A stretch of DNA of 32,730 nucleotides. Source: an uncultured Halieaceae bacterium. GTDB taxonomy: Bacteria > Pseudomonadota > Gammaproteobacteria > Pseudomonadales > Halieaceae. The notes below the pieces were generated by a model. That model saw nothing but the letters and a program-made list of their open reading frames with translations, ran no database searches and had not been told where the DNA came from. The DNA is taken from assembly GCA_913045375.1 (NCBI GenBank), contig CAJWQE010000021.1, forward strand, positions 1 to 32,730, in the 5' to 3' direction. A program made the position numbers and the translations under genes. Below are positions 1 through 7,713 of the stretch, piece by piece; position 1 is the stretch's first letter; each line of letters begins with the position of its first letter.

Positions 1-82
1 CACCGGTCGCTAATACTTCATTTCCCTGCATTCGCTACATTTGCAGGTCCGTGGCCAGAGATCGATTAACGCAGGATATGCA

Positions 83-1396
83 GTGAAAACTGACTTTTTT
101 GAAATCGGGTCCAGAGGCAGCACGCCGCTCAGAGAGCTGCTGGCCTCGCTCACTACCTTTGCCACTATGGCTTATGTTCTTGCGGTGCATCCCATGATCA
201 TGGCAGACGCCGGTATGGACCGGGCCCAAGTCATCACCGTGACGGCCCTGGTGGCCGGATTGGCTTCCATCCTGATCGGCCTTATGGCCAATGTGCCGAT
301 CGCGCAGGCGCCTGGCATGGGCTCCAATGGCCTCGTCGCCTACACGCTGGTGCTGGGCATGGGCGTACCCTGGCAGGGAGCCCTAGGACTCGTGTTCTGG
401 AGCGGCGTCTTCTTTCTGCTGCTTACCGTTACCGGCATTCGCAAGATCCTGTTGGACGCCTATCCTAGCGACCTCAAGCGGGCCCTGACCGCCGGTATTG
501 GCCTGTTCATAATGTTCATCGGCCTGAAGTCAGCTGGTATCGTGGTTGCCGCGCCAGAGCCAATTCTTTTAAAGCTCGGCAGCTTGTCAGAACCCGCTGT
601 CCTGCTGGCTCTGGCTGGCATTCCACTAACCGCGGCCCTGCTTGCCTTGGGGGTGCCGGGAGCGATACTAATCGTGATTCTGGCTCTGACGTTTGTCGCC
701 TTCTCGATACCCAGCGGCTCCGAGACGCTAGCTGCGCCCCCTGCTCAATGGCTGGCTGCGCCGGCTGCAATCGACCAACTGTGGTTGGCACTGGACCCTG
801 GCTATCTATGGCGGCACCTAGGTGCAGCTTTTCCAGCCTTGCTATCACTCCTGTTCATTGATCTGTTCAGTTCACTGGCTGCCGCCAATGCGGTATGCCA
901 GCGCGCGGGACTGACTGACGACGAGGGCAACATGCTGCGCCCGATGCGGATACTGTCCGCTGACGCCCTGGCCACCATGGGCGCCTCGCTGGCGGGCACC
1001 ACCACAACCAATGTTTACGGAGAGTCGGCGGCGGGGGTGGAAAGTGGTGGCCGAACAGGCCTTGTGGCGATTCTGGTGGGCTTGCTGTTCTTGCTGGCCA
1101 TGTTTACCCATCCGCTGCTCGCCATAATCCCGCCACAGGCCGTGGCACCAGCGCTGGTCGTGGTTGGCCTGATAATGTTCAGCGAAGCCGCGGATATAGA
1201 CTTTTCCGATCGGGTTACCGGCGCCGCGGCTGCCTTGACCGTCCTGCTTATGGCACTTACCTCCATCAGCAACGGCATGGCCATTGGGCTCATCGTTTAT
1301 GTACTGGCTATGTCTTTGGTCGGACGGTGGCGCTCTGTGCACTGGATGGCTTACCTGCTAGCCTCAAGTTTCGCACTGTATTTCCTGCTGCGTTAG
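83..1396 (+). CDS. NCS2-family nucleobase permease (AzgA-like purine type)
   Basis: Integral inner-membrane transporter, probably a proton symporter for hypoxanthine, guanine, adenine or xanthine. Hydrophobic helices run through almost all of the 437 residues. AzgA-type signatures are visible: TTFATMAYVLAVHP near the N-terminus, AQAPGMGSNG in the first third, and the late block FIDLFSSLAAANAV followed by NVYGESAAGVESGGRTG, which corresponds to the family motif around the substrate site. The GTG at 83 is chosen because GCAGGA (71-76) is well placed as a ribosome binding site and the protein then begins at the usual point before the first helix; a TTG at 41 would add 14 untypical residues. The oxygenase gene follows after 30 bases on the same strand. 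Family certain; the exact purine is not readable from sequence. Confidence 0.85.
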   Translation: MKTDFFEIGSRGSTPLRELLASLTTFATMAYVLAVHPMIMADAGMDRAQVITVTALVAGLASILIGLMANVPIAQAPGMGSNGLVAYTLVLGMGVPWQGALGLVFWSGVFFLLLTVTGIRKILLDAYPSDLKRALTAGIGLFIMFIGLKSAGIVVAAPEPILLKLGSLSEPAVLLALAGIPLTAALLALGVPGAILIVILALTFVAFSIPSGSETLAAPPAQWLAAPAAIDQLWLALDPGYLWRHLGAAFPALLSLLFIDLFSSLAAANAVCQRAGLTDDEGNMLRPMRILSADALATMGASLAGTTTTNVYGESAAGVESGGRTGLVAILVGLLFLLAMFTHPLLAIIPPQAVAPALVVVGLIMFSEAADIDFSDRVTGAAAALTVLLMALTSISNGMAIGLIVYVLAMSLVGRWRSVHWMAYLLASSFALYFLLR

Positions 1397-1426
1397 CTTT
1401 CCTGTGAAGAAGATCGGCTAGAGACC

Positions 1427-2308
1427 ATGCAGATACCAACCATCAGTTTGGCGTCAAGGGACGCGACGCGGCTCGCCAATCTCGAGACCGCTCTTACTGA
1501 TACAGGCTTTATGTTACTCAGCGATACCGGTATCGAAGAAGCACAGATCAGCGCTGTATTTGAGGCGAGTCGAAGTTTTTTCCAGTGCTCCGACGAGTTC
1601 AAACAGCGCTTCCGTTATCACGGTGCCACAGATAACTTCGGTTACCAGTCTGTGGGTATGGAATCACTGGACCCCGACCGTCCACCGGATCTGAAGGAGG
1701 CGCTTACGGTACGCAACCCCTCTGCGCGTCGCGACGCAGACTGGCCCTCGGCAGGTCTCCGCGACCTGATACTCGACTTTTACCAGCGATGCTTGGTCGT
1801 GGCCCACAAACTGCAGGGCGACACCGCGACGTTACTGGACCTACCCCGTGATTACTTTCATTCACGCATCACTGGCGAGAACGTAACATTGAGACTGCTG
1901 CACTACCCGCCACTGGCCGCCCGGGAGTCCGGGCAACTTGGTGCCGGCGCGCATACGGACTACGGGCTGCAAACCCTCCTGTTTCAGGACCAGGTAGGTG
2001 GTTTGGAGGTCTTGGGGCAGCAAAGCGACACCTGGATACCTGTGGCGCCCCGTGCTGGTGAGATCGTCGTAAACACGGGTGATCTGATGGAGCGCTGGAC
2101 CAACGGCCGCTTCCGCTCCACCTGTCACCGGGTGCAACCGCAAACAGGTACTGGCGACCGCTATTCACTGGCCCTGTTCCTGGACCCGGATGATACTGTC
2201 GAGGTGTCGTGTCTGCCGAGCTGCGTGTCAGCGCGGAATCCTGCCCGCTACCCCCCAACGACGGCCGGAGAACACATTCTCGCCAAGTTGCGGGCCAGTC
2301 ACCGTTGA
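1427..2308 (+). CDS. Fe(II)/2-oxoglutarate-dependent oxygenase, isopenicillin N synthase-like
   Basis: 293-residue soluble dioxygenase of the IPNS-like superfamily. The N-terminal DIOX_N-type region (IPTISLAS, then TGFMLLSDTGI) precedes the jelly-roll core. The iron ligands are visible as H176-x-D178 (GAHTDYGLQTLLF) and H234 (RSTCHRVQP), and the 2-oxoglutarate-binding RxS is R245-Y-S247. All catalytic residues are intact, so it should be active. It lies 30 bases after a nucleobase permease on the same strand and is probably cotranscribed, so a purine, pyrimidine or derivative is a possible substrate. Fungal thymine 7-hydroxylase belongs to the same superfamily, but that comparison is inference. 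Gibberellin or flavonoid oxidase labels commonly given to such proteins should not be trusted. The start ATG has only a weak purine-rich leader. Confidence 0.85.
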   Translation: MQIPTISLASRDATRLANLETALTDTGFMLLSDTGIEEAQISAVFEASRSFFQCSDEFKQRFRYHGATDNFGYQSVGMESLDPDRPPDLKEALTVRNPSARRDADWPSAGLRDLILDFYQRCLVVAHKLQGDTATLLDLPRDYFHSRITGENVTLRLLHYPPLAARESGQLGAGAHTDYGLQTLLFQDQVGGLEVLGQQSDTWIPVAPRAGEIVVNTGDLMERWTNGRFRSTCHRVQPQTGTGDRYSLALFLDPDDTVEVSCLPSCVSARNPARYPPTTAGEHILAKLRASHR

Positions 2309-2349
2309 TCTCTAATGACGCAACCCGCCATTACTGAGGAGTCAAAGAG

Positions 2350-2760
2350 ATGGAAATTGAAGGTGGATGTTATTGCGGCAGGGTCCGCTACCGTTTTGAG
2401 GGCGAACCGGGGCCAGCGATGCAATGCCACTGTAGGGAGTGCCAGTACATTACCGGCGGGAATCCCAACGTATTCGTCATGATTCCCGAGTCCGGGCTTC
2501 AATTTATTCAAGGTGAGTTGAGCTCATTCAAGCGCACGGATATTGAAAGTGCTGTGACTCGACACTTCTGCCCGAAATGCGGCACCGCCGTCGGCACCAC
2601 CGCACCCGGCGCCCCCGGTGTTTTCGTGATGAAAGTGGGCACGATGGATGACGCCGCATTCTTTCAACCTGACATGGCGATTTTTGCCAAGGATGCGATG
2701 TCTTTTCATCACATCCCCGACGACATCCCAAGCTTCGAGGAACTGCCCCCGGGTTTGTAA
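2350..2760 (+). CDS. GFA/CENP-V-family zinc protein
   Basis: 136-residue protein of the GFA family, named after glutathione-dependent formaldehyde-activating enzyme. All the zinc cysteines expected of the fold are present: C7 and C9 (GGCYCG), C26, C28 and C31 (QCHCREC), and C74 and C77 (HFCPKCGT). The length is typical for single-domain members. Upstream GGAG and AAAGAG purine runs support the ATG at 2350. It follows the oxygenase by 41 bases and ends one base before the next small gene. Most family members have no proven reaction, and the formaldehyde/glutathione role of the founding member has been disputed. Its occurrence in the same window as a formaldehyde-generating sarcosine oxidase is noted, but the two are 17 kb apart. 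Confidence 0.85.
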   Translation: MEIEGGCYCGRVRYRFEGEPGPAMQCHCRECQYITGGNPNVFVMIPESGLQFIQGELSSFKRTDIESAVTRHFCPKCGTAVGTTAPGAPGVFVMKVGTMDDAAFFQPDMAIFAKDAMSFHHIPDDIPSFEELPPGL

Positions 2761-2761
2761 T

Positions 2762-2923
2762 ATGAAAGCTGAACTTCAAGAAGTGATGAATATGCTGCGC
2801 AAACTGCAAGGTGCTATCGACTTCGGCAATGCACCCGTGGCTGAGCGGGAAGAACTTGCCAATGATGTGACCGACATCATGGATGCCCTTTTTGACGCGA
2901 TGAAGAAGTTACCCGACGACTAG
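2762..2923 (+). CDS. small acidic helical protein, 53 aa, unknown function
   Basis: The ATG lies one base after the TAA stop of the GFA gene (TAATATG), an arrangement typical of translational coupling. The 53-residue product (MKAELQEVMNMLRKLQGAID... to ...MKKLPDD) is highly charged, has no cysteine or membrane segment, and shows heptad-like spacing of Leu, Met and Val in two stretches, so it is probably an all-helical, perhaps dimeric, protein. I do not recognise a family. A longer reading frame starting at 2648 overlaps the GFA gene and gives an unlikely N-terminus, so it was not used. Confidence 0.55.
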   Translation: MKAELQEVMNMLRKLQGAIDFGNAPVAEREELANDVTDIMDALFDAMKKLPDD

Positions 2924-2955
2924 CCAAAACAAGCACTTGCAAACGTATCTTCGAA

Positions 2956-3029
2956 TGGAGGCTCGGGTCGGAATCGAACCGGCGTAGACGGATTTGCAAT
3001 CCGCTGCATCACCACTCTGCCACCGAGCC
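2956..3029 (-). tRNA. tRNA-Cys (GCA)
   Basis: On the minus strand the sequence forms a complete 74-base cloverleaf with an encoded CCA end. The acceptor stem GGCTCGG pairs with CCGAGCC, the anticodon stem is GCGGA/TCCGT with loop TTGCAAA, and the T loop is GTTCGATTC. The anticodon GCA (2995-2997 on the plus strand as TGC) reads cysteine codons. The sequence closely matches the E. coli tRNA-Cys pattern, including the GCGGATTGCAAATCCGTCTA anticodon arm. It lies 74 bases downstream of the last gene of the sulfite-reduction operon, in the same direction. Confidence 0.96.
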
Positions 3030-3056
3030 ATATCGGAGCGTGAACTCCAAAGAAGC

Positions 3057-3076
3057 GCGAAGTATACAGACTTCGC
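3057..3076 (-). terminator. hairpin between the cys operon and tRNA-Cys
   Basis: GCGAAGT (3057-3063), loop of six, ACTTCGC (3070-3076): a perfect 7-bp stem. On the minus strand it is followed by GCTTCTTT, only a modest U tract, so it could be a weak terminator or a processing signal upstream of the tRNA. A second hairpin, GCGGGT-TTTA-ACCCGC (3097-3112), overlaps the stop codon of the DUF934 gene just before it. Confidence 0.45.
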
Positions 3077-3103
3077 TTAGTTTGTCATTACGGTTTGCGG
3101 GTT

Positions 3104-3472
3104 TTAACCCGCGAGACGACGCTGGTAATTCCCTTGCGTACGGGTTGCATGAGCGATCCATTGGTCCTCAGTGCATCGTGCCGCGTGCTCGGAAGAGATC
3201 TCGGCAGAATCGATGCCAAGCTTCAACGCCATGGGAAACTGATCGGGCACAAGAGGCCCCGAAGCTCGAATATGGCCGCTGTAACCGCGTAACCGAAGCT
3301 GTCGACCCAAAGTTAGAAAACGACCATCGGCGCAACTCCCGAAAACAATGCGAATAGCTGATGATTTCAAAAGCGCATCTAGGTCATCCGATTCAATGGA
3401 TGCGTCGATATCAACGAACTCCAATACCTCACCAGTGTCGAATCGCCCTTGTTTATTAATTACAACAGTCAC
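3104..3472 (-). CDS. DUF934 family protein of the sulfite-reduction operon
   Basis: 122-residue protein matching the DUF934 pattern, with the diagnostic central stretch DGRFLTLGRQLR-LRGYSGHIRASG followed by LVPDQ. This family is repeatedly found directly after cysH in proteobacterial sulfur-assimilation operons; its biochemical role is not established. The GTG at 3472 overlaps the TGA stop of cysH in a GTGA arrangement, the classic sign of coupled translation. A start at 3523 would push 17 extra residues into cysH and is less likely. No membrane segment or signal peptide is visible. It is the last protein gene of the operon; two hairpins follow. Confidence 0.85.
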   Translation of the reverse strand: MTVVINKQGRFDTGEVLEFVDIDASIESDDLDALLKSSAIRIVFGSCADGRFLTLGRQLRLRGYSGHIRASGPLVPDQFPMALKLGIDSAEISSEHAARCTEDQWIAHATRTQGNYQRRLAG

Positions 3473-4233
3473 GCAACGTGCTCCGAGCTTGCAATGATAT
3501 TGGGACGATTGTGTAATCCACACTCGAGTTTAGATTGACCACGCCACCGCCCCGCGCGGGCATCCTCCCCCGCCCTAACGGCACTTGTACACGGCGCACA
3601 ACCAATGGAGAAATACCCGTTAGTTGTCAGAGGATGGTCAGGTAGCTCATACCTAGCCTTATAAGCCGCCACATCGCTCTGACTCCAGTCAGCTAGGGGA
3701 TTGAGTTTAAGCTTCCCACGAGCTTCATCAACTTCGACGATGGATACCGATGAGCGTGTCGACGCCTGATGACGGCGCTGACCGGATATCCACGCGTCGT
3801 TCATGCGTAAATGCCGGTCAAGGACTGATACTTTTCTCAGCTGACAACAACTATCAGGGGCACTCAGGTGCAAACGTCGCTGCGCATCGAGGCGCTTCAC
3901 CGCAATAGGATCCACCGAGGCAGTGCGTACGTTGGTTAAGCCAAAAACCTCAGTTAGGCGATCTCGGTATGACAGTGTCTCTGAAAAGTGAAATCCAGTA
4001 TCCAGAAAGACGATTTGCGCACTCGTGTCGAGCCTGCTCACCATGTGTAAGAGCACGGCACTGTCCGCACCAAAACTCGATACCAATGCCGGATTTTTAA
4101 TGAAAGCATTCCCCGTCAATATTTCCGACAGTACCTCATGTGCTGCTAGATGCTGCCACAGGCCCGACAATCGCTCAGCAATGGATGTTAGGCGTGTCAA
4201 TTCCAATCGACTAGGCTGCCTGATCGACGACAT
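3469..4233 (-). CDS. cysH: phosphoadenylyl/adenylyl-sulfate reductase, iron-sulfur (APS) type
   Basis: 254-residue reductase that converts activated sulfate to sulfite using thioredoxin or glutathione. The nucleotide-binding region SSFGADSAVLLHM and FLDTGFHFSETL is typical of CysH. C129-C130 (DSCCQLRK) and C212-x2-C215 (GCAPC) form the CC...CxxC set that binds a [4Fe-4S] cluster and marks the APS-reducing type (EC 1.8.4.10) rather than the cluster-free PAPS enzyme of E. coli. The catalytic cysteine is C238 in the C-terminal ECGLH. AGGAGG six bases before the ATG at 4233 fixes the start, so the gene overlaps the end of cysI by 23 bases. Sulfate-activating genes (cysDN) are not in the window. 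Confidence 0.92.
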   Translation of the reverse strand: MSSIRQPSRLELTRLTSIAERLSGLWQHLAAHEVLSEILTGNAFIKNPALVSSFGADSAVLLHMVSRLDTSAQIVFLDTGFHFSETLSYRDRLTEVFGLTNVRTASVDPIAVKRLDAQRRLHLSAPDSCCQLRKVSVLDRHLRMNDAWISGQRRHQASTRSSVSIVEVDEARGKLKLNPLADWSQSDVAAYKARYELPDHPLTTNGYFSIGCAPCTSAVRAGEDARAGRWRGQSKLECGLHNRPNIIASSEHVA

Positions 4234-5863
4234 ACAGCGCCTCCTGAAACGGCACTATGCCCAACCGCTTCACAGTCTCAGCGAATGTTTCTCCCTCGTG
4301 GAGTCGTAGCGCCAGGTAAGCATCAATCAAGCGATCCAACGCGGGCATCAGCTCATCAACATTGAACCCACGCCCCATCTTTTCGCCAATTGCCGCATCA
4401 TTCCCAGCACTACCGCCCAGAGTGATCTGATAGTTCTCTACGCCAGCCTTGTCCAAGCCAAGGATGCCGACATGACCCACGTGGTGATGCCCGCAGGCAT
4501 TGATACAACCAGAGATTTTGATCTGCATGTGCCCTATTTCAGCTTCCCTACGGGCGTATCGCAGAGCAATATCCTGGGCAATTGGAATTGACCTGGCTGT
4601 CGCCAGTGCACAGTAGTCCATGCCGGGACAAGCGATAATGTCAGATATGAGGCCAATGTTGGCAGTCGCTAAACCAATCGACTTCAAAGTTCGGTAGATA
4701 ATGGGCAGATCAGCTTGCGCCACATGCGGTAACACAATGTTTTGCTCATGACTGATCCGAAGCTCGTCGTGGGCGAAACTCTCAGCGAGATCAGCTATTG
4801 CCCGCATTTGATCTGATGTCGCATCCCCGGGCGTGTCACCATGGCCTTTTAAACTGATTGTTACACTGGCGTAGCTTGGAAGCTTGTGGGGAGATACATT
4901 TCGTTCAACCCACTCACGGAAACCGATGTCACCATCCAGGGCATCGAAATAACTTTCTTGGGACTTCTCCACGTAATGTGGTGGCGCGAAGTTCTTTTGA
5001 ATATCACCTAGCACAGCAAGATCTTGCCCATTAAATGCTGCTCGCAGACGCTGGAACGCCTCGTCCACCCTCGCCCGGAACGCATCGATACCCATGGCAC
5101 TGACGGTGATTTTGATTCGTGCCTTGTATTTGTTATCTCGCCTTCCCGCGAGGTTATAGACAGAGAGCACCGCCTCCAGGTAAGGCAGAAGATCTTCTGC
5201 GGGCAAGCGGTCCACAAGTTCTTGGCCGATGATGGGGGTTCGCCCTAGACCACCACCAACAAAGACCTTAAACGCAATCCGGCCCTCATGCTCAACCAAC
5301 TGTAGCCCAATGTCGTGTGCTCGAATGACCGCGCGATCCTCAACGGCCCCCGTAATGGCAATTTTGAATTTTCGGGGCAAGAACTGAAATTCGGGATGAT
5401 CAGTTGACCACTGGCGGATCAGTTCTGCATAAGGTCTCGGATCGGCAACCTCATCAAGCGCAGCGCCCGCAAACTGATCCGTCGTCACGTTTCGAATGGT
5501 GTTACCACTCGTTTGGATCGCGTGCATATCGACGTCGGCAAGCGCATCTAAAATATCCGGGGTATCGACTAACCGTGGCCAATTGAATTGGATGTTCTGT
5601 CGAGTAGTAAAGTGTCCATAGCCCTTATCCCACTTATCCGCGATATAGGCTAACTGGCGCATCTGACGGCTCGACAGCGTGCCGTAGGGTATGGCAATGC
5701 GCAACATGTATGCGTGAAGCTGTAAATAAACCCCGTTCATTAGACGCAGGGGCTTGAACTCATCCTCAGTTAAGGCGCCATCGAGACGACGCTGCACCTG
5801 ATCCCGATACTGCTCGACACGCTCGCGGACAAAGGCACGATCAAACTCTTGATAGTTGTACAT
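4211..5863 (-). CDS. cysI: sulfite reductase hemoprotein (nitrite/sulfite reductase family)
   Basis: 550-residue siroheme/[4Fe-4S] enzyme reducing sulfite to sulfide with six electrons. The two ferredoxin-like half-domains and two siroheme-binding half-domains occur in the usual order. The N-terminal block GHFTTRQNIQFNWPRL and GNTIRNVTTD contact siroheme. The cluster ligands are C412 and C418 (ACPGMDYC), then C453 and C457 (SGCINAC). The ATG shares one base with the DUF2849 stop (TAATG). No CysJ-like flavoprotein is encoded in the operon, so electrons must come from ferredoxin or another donor. Nitrite reduction is an alternative for the family, but the adjoining cysH argues for sulfite. Confidence 0.92.
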   Translation of the reverse strand: MYNYQEFDRAFVRERVEQYRDQVQRRLDGALTEDEFKPLRLMNGVYLQLHAYMLRIAIPYGTLSSRQMRQLAYIADKWDKGYGHFTTRQNIQFNWPRLVDTPDILDALADVDMHAIQTSGNTIRNVTTDQFAGAALDEVADPRPYAELIRQWSTDHPEFQFLPRKFKIAITGAVEDRAVIRAHDIGLQLVEHEGRIAFKVFVGGGLGRTPIIGQELVDRLPAEDLLPYLEAVLSVYNLAGRRDNKYKARIKITVSAMGIDAFRARVDEAFQRLRAAFNGQDLAVLGDIQKNFAPPHYVEKSQESYFDALDGDIGFREWVERNVSPHKLPSYASVTISLKGHGDTPGDATSDQMRAIADLAESFAHDELRISHEQNIVLPHVAQADLPIIYRTLKSIGLATANIGLISDIIACPGMDYCALATARSIPIAQDIALRYARREAEIGHMQIKISGCINACGHHHVGHVGILGLDKAGVENYQITLGGSAGNDAAIGEKMGRGFNVDELMPALDRLIDAYLALRLHEGETFAETVKRLGIVPFQEALYVVDQAA

Positions 5864-6174
5864 TACGCAGCGACCTCTGTGTCTTGAACGGCCTGCTTAC
5901 CGTGAAAGTAGTTGCTCGGACCTTTGTGACGAAAACTTTCGCGATAATGCCGGGGAGTCACAGCCGCATCATTGCTTACCTCGGCTAAATACGCGCCGAC
6001 GACGACGGCCTCGCTAAATGCTACCGCTAGTTCGCCTTCAGCCTCATCGAGCGCATTAAACACTTTGGCAGCGCTCAGTTCAGGTGACCATCGATGTGCC
6101 GGGTCGAGATAAACAACCTCCCCTGTCAATAAATCGTTAGCCGTGATTACAACCGGCGCTTTAATACGAGCCAT
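5863..6174 (-). CDS. DUF2849 family protein
   Basis: 103-residue soluble protein beginning MARIKAPVVITANDLLTGEVVYLD, with HRWSPEL and a short Glu/Ala-rich helix region after it. DUF2849 genes are characteristically sandwiched between cysG and the sulfite reductase gene, as here; no reaction is known. The start at 6174 is chosen because AAGGAGG lies seven bases upstream; the longer frame to 6270 would run deep into cysG. The gene overlaps cysG by 14 bases and shares a base with cysI, so expression is very likely coupled to both. A structural or electron-delivery role in a flavoprotein-less sulfite reductase is a guess from position only. Confidence 0.85.
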   Translation of the reverse strand: MARIKAPVVITANDLLTGEVVYLDPAHRWSPELSAAKVFNALDEAEGELAVAFSEAVVVGAYLAEVSNDAAVTPRHYRESFRHKGPSNYFHGKQAVQDTEVAA

Positions 6175-7564
6175 GGGTCGCCTCCTTAACTTTGGACACG
6201 CTGGAAACTTCGACTCTCCTGTCTTGCCCGATACCAACAAAAATAATGAGTGGACCGTTCCAGCTGTCATCGTCTAAGCGCTGAGCAAAACTAGATAGAG
6301 TCGTCGTAAACCGTCGCTCTTCAGGTCTTGAAATATTTTCAACACAAGTAACGACGAGATCCTGATCGGCGCCCGCCATCAGTAAACGACCTTGCAAAAA
6401 ACTGGCTGATTTACGGCCCATATAAATGGCAAGTGCCTGCCCAGAACGAACGAGTTGCCGCCAGTCATGCTCGGCATAACCCTTTGCATCGTGTGCAGTC
6501 ATGAACGTGATACTGGAATTACGATCACGCCGCGTCAGCGACTGCTTTAAAGATGCGGCACCAGCCGATGCGGAGGTAATGCCCGGCACCACGGAGCTCT
6601 CAATGCCATACTCGGAGAGCGCAGCCAACTCTTCATCAAGACGGCCAAATACGGAAGGATCTCCCCCCTTTAAGCGAACGACCTTGAGACCAGCTTGTGC
6701 CTCACGAACCAGATGCTCGTTAATAACGTCTTGCGTTACGTGCGCTCCAAAGCCCTTTTTGCCTACATTGATGAACTTCGCCTCACGACGGGCTAACTCC
6801 AGCACACCCTTACCAACTAATCGGTCGTAAATGATTACCTCCGCCTCATGGATTAACCGGCGGGCCTTTAGCGTTAAGAGCTCCGGATCACCGGGACCTG
6901 CACCCACAAACGCTACTGAGCCCTGCTCTGGCTCCAATCGCAGGTGGCGCTCTAGCAGCACTTCGAATTCCTGTTGGATCACCTCATCTGAGTTCTCCGC
7001 CAACAGGCGCTCTGGTTTGAACGCGTCCCGCCAAAACTTTCGGCGCGCCAATCCCTCGGGGAGCGCCCGCACTCGCGCCCTGAACGCGTTTGCAAGGCGC
7101 GCAAAACGCCCTAGGTCAGCAGGAAGCATTGCCTCGATGTCAGCTTTAATCTGACGAGCCAATACCGGGGCTGAGCCCTCCGTGCCAATAGCGACAACGA
7201 CAGGATCTCTATCCACGATCGCAGGGGTGATGAAATCACAGGCGTCGGTGCGATCTAGCACATTTACGAGTGCACCCTTCTCTCTCGCCGAAACGGCAAT
7301 TTGATCGTTAACATGGTCGCTGTGATGCGCTGCATAGACGAGAGCTACGTCTTTAAAGTCGCCCAATTCCGGAAGACCAGCGCGGAGCGTTATAGCGCCC
7401 GATCGCGCCCATGCCTCCGTCTGCTCGCTTGGATTGTCAGCAAAAACTGTCACGCATGCTGATGTTTTCAGGACACCTCTGCATTTGGCATCTGCCATCT
7501 GACCATCGCCAACTATCACTACATGGCGGTCCCGGGCTGCTAAAAATACGGGGAGAAACTCCAT
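6161..7564 (-). CDS. cysG: siroheme synthase, trifunctional
   Basis: 467-residue fusion that makes siroheme from uroporphyrinogen III. The N-terminal precorrin-2 dehydrogenase/ferrochelatase part has the NAD site G19-D-G21-xx-A24, the NVLD aspartate motif and GSAPVLARQIK. The C-terminal SAM-dependent methyltransferase part, from about residue 215, carries FVGAGPGDPELLTLKARRL, VRLKGGDPSVFGR and VVPGITSASAGAA. Length and domain order match E. coli CysG (457). It is the first gene of the operon and supplies the cofactor for the sulfite reductase two genes downstream. GAGAGG about ten bases before the ATG is the likely ribosome binding site. All expected motifs are intact. Confidence 0.93.
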   Translation of the reverse strand: MEFLPVFLAARDRHVVIVGDGQMADAKCRGVLKTSACVTVFADNPSEQTEAWARSGAITLRAGLPELGDFKDVALVYAAHHSDHVNDQIAVSAREKGALVNVLDRTDACDFITPAIVDRDPVVVAIGTEGSAPVLARQIKADIEAMLPADLGRFARLANAFRARVRALPEGLARRKFWRDAFKPERLLAENSDEVIQQEFEVLLERHLRLEPEQGSVAFVGAGPGDPELLTLKARRLIHEAEVIIYDRLVGKGVLELARREAKFINVGKKGFGAHVTQDVINEHLVREAQAGLKVVRLKGGDPSVFGRLDEELAALSEYGIESSVVPGITSASAGAASLKQSLTRRDRNSSITFMTAHDAKGYAEHDWRQLVRSGQALAIYMGRKSASFLQGRLLMAGADQDLVVTCVENISRPEERRFTTTLSSFAQRLDDDSWNGPLIIFVGIGQDRRVEVSSVSKVKEATHGSY

Positions 7565-7713
7565 TACTCGCTACCTCTCGTCACAGGCGCGCGATATTAG
7601 AAGAAAGTTCTATTTGAATGTGCTTATAACTAAAAAATAAGAAAAATATTTTGACTTTCTGCATAAATTACGTATATTTTTCTGCTGTCTGCCACATTTA
7701 AAGGATGTAAACA
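7565..7713. promoter_or_regulatory. divergent cysG / lrp control region
   Basis: 149-base A/T-rich gap between oppositely oriented cysG and an Lrp-type regulator. For the regulator, TTGACT (7651-7656), a 16-base spacer and TATATT (7673-7678) form a good sigma70-like promoter. A perfect palindrome AAAATATTTT (7643-7652) abuts the -35 box. For cysG, TAATAT on the minus strand (7594-7599) could be a -10 box, with no convincing -35. Lrp proteins favour such A/T-rich, bent DNA, so shared control is likely but not shown. Confidence 0.5.

Noticed and set aside
872..1342. 156-codon minus-strand frame inside the permease gene
   Set aside because: Antisense shadow of a clear membrane protein; the peptide is low-complexity with no recognisable motif and no ribosome binding site.
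1..2923. Suspicion that the left 2.9 kb is horizontally acquired because some stretches look G+C-rich
   Set aside because: Hand counts of single lines gave about 62% in the permease gene but similar values in parts of cysI; without a real calculation there is no basis for the claim.
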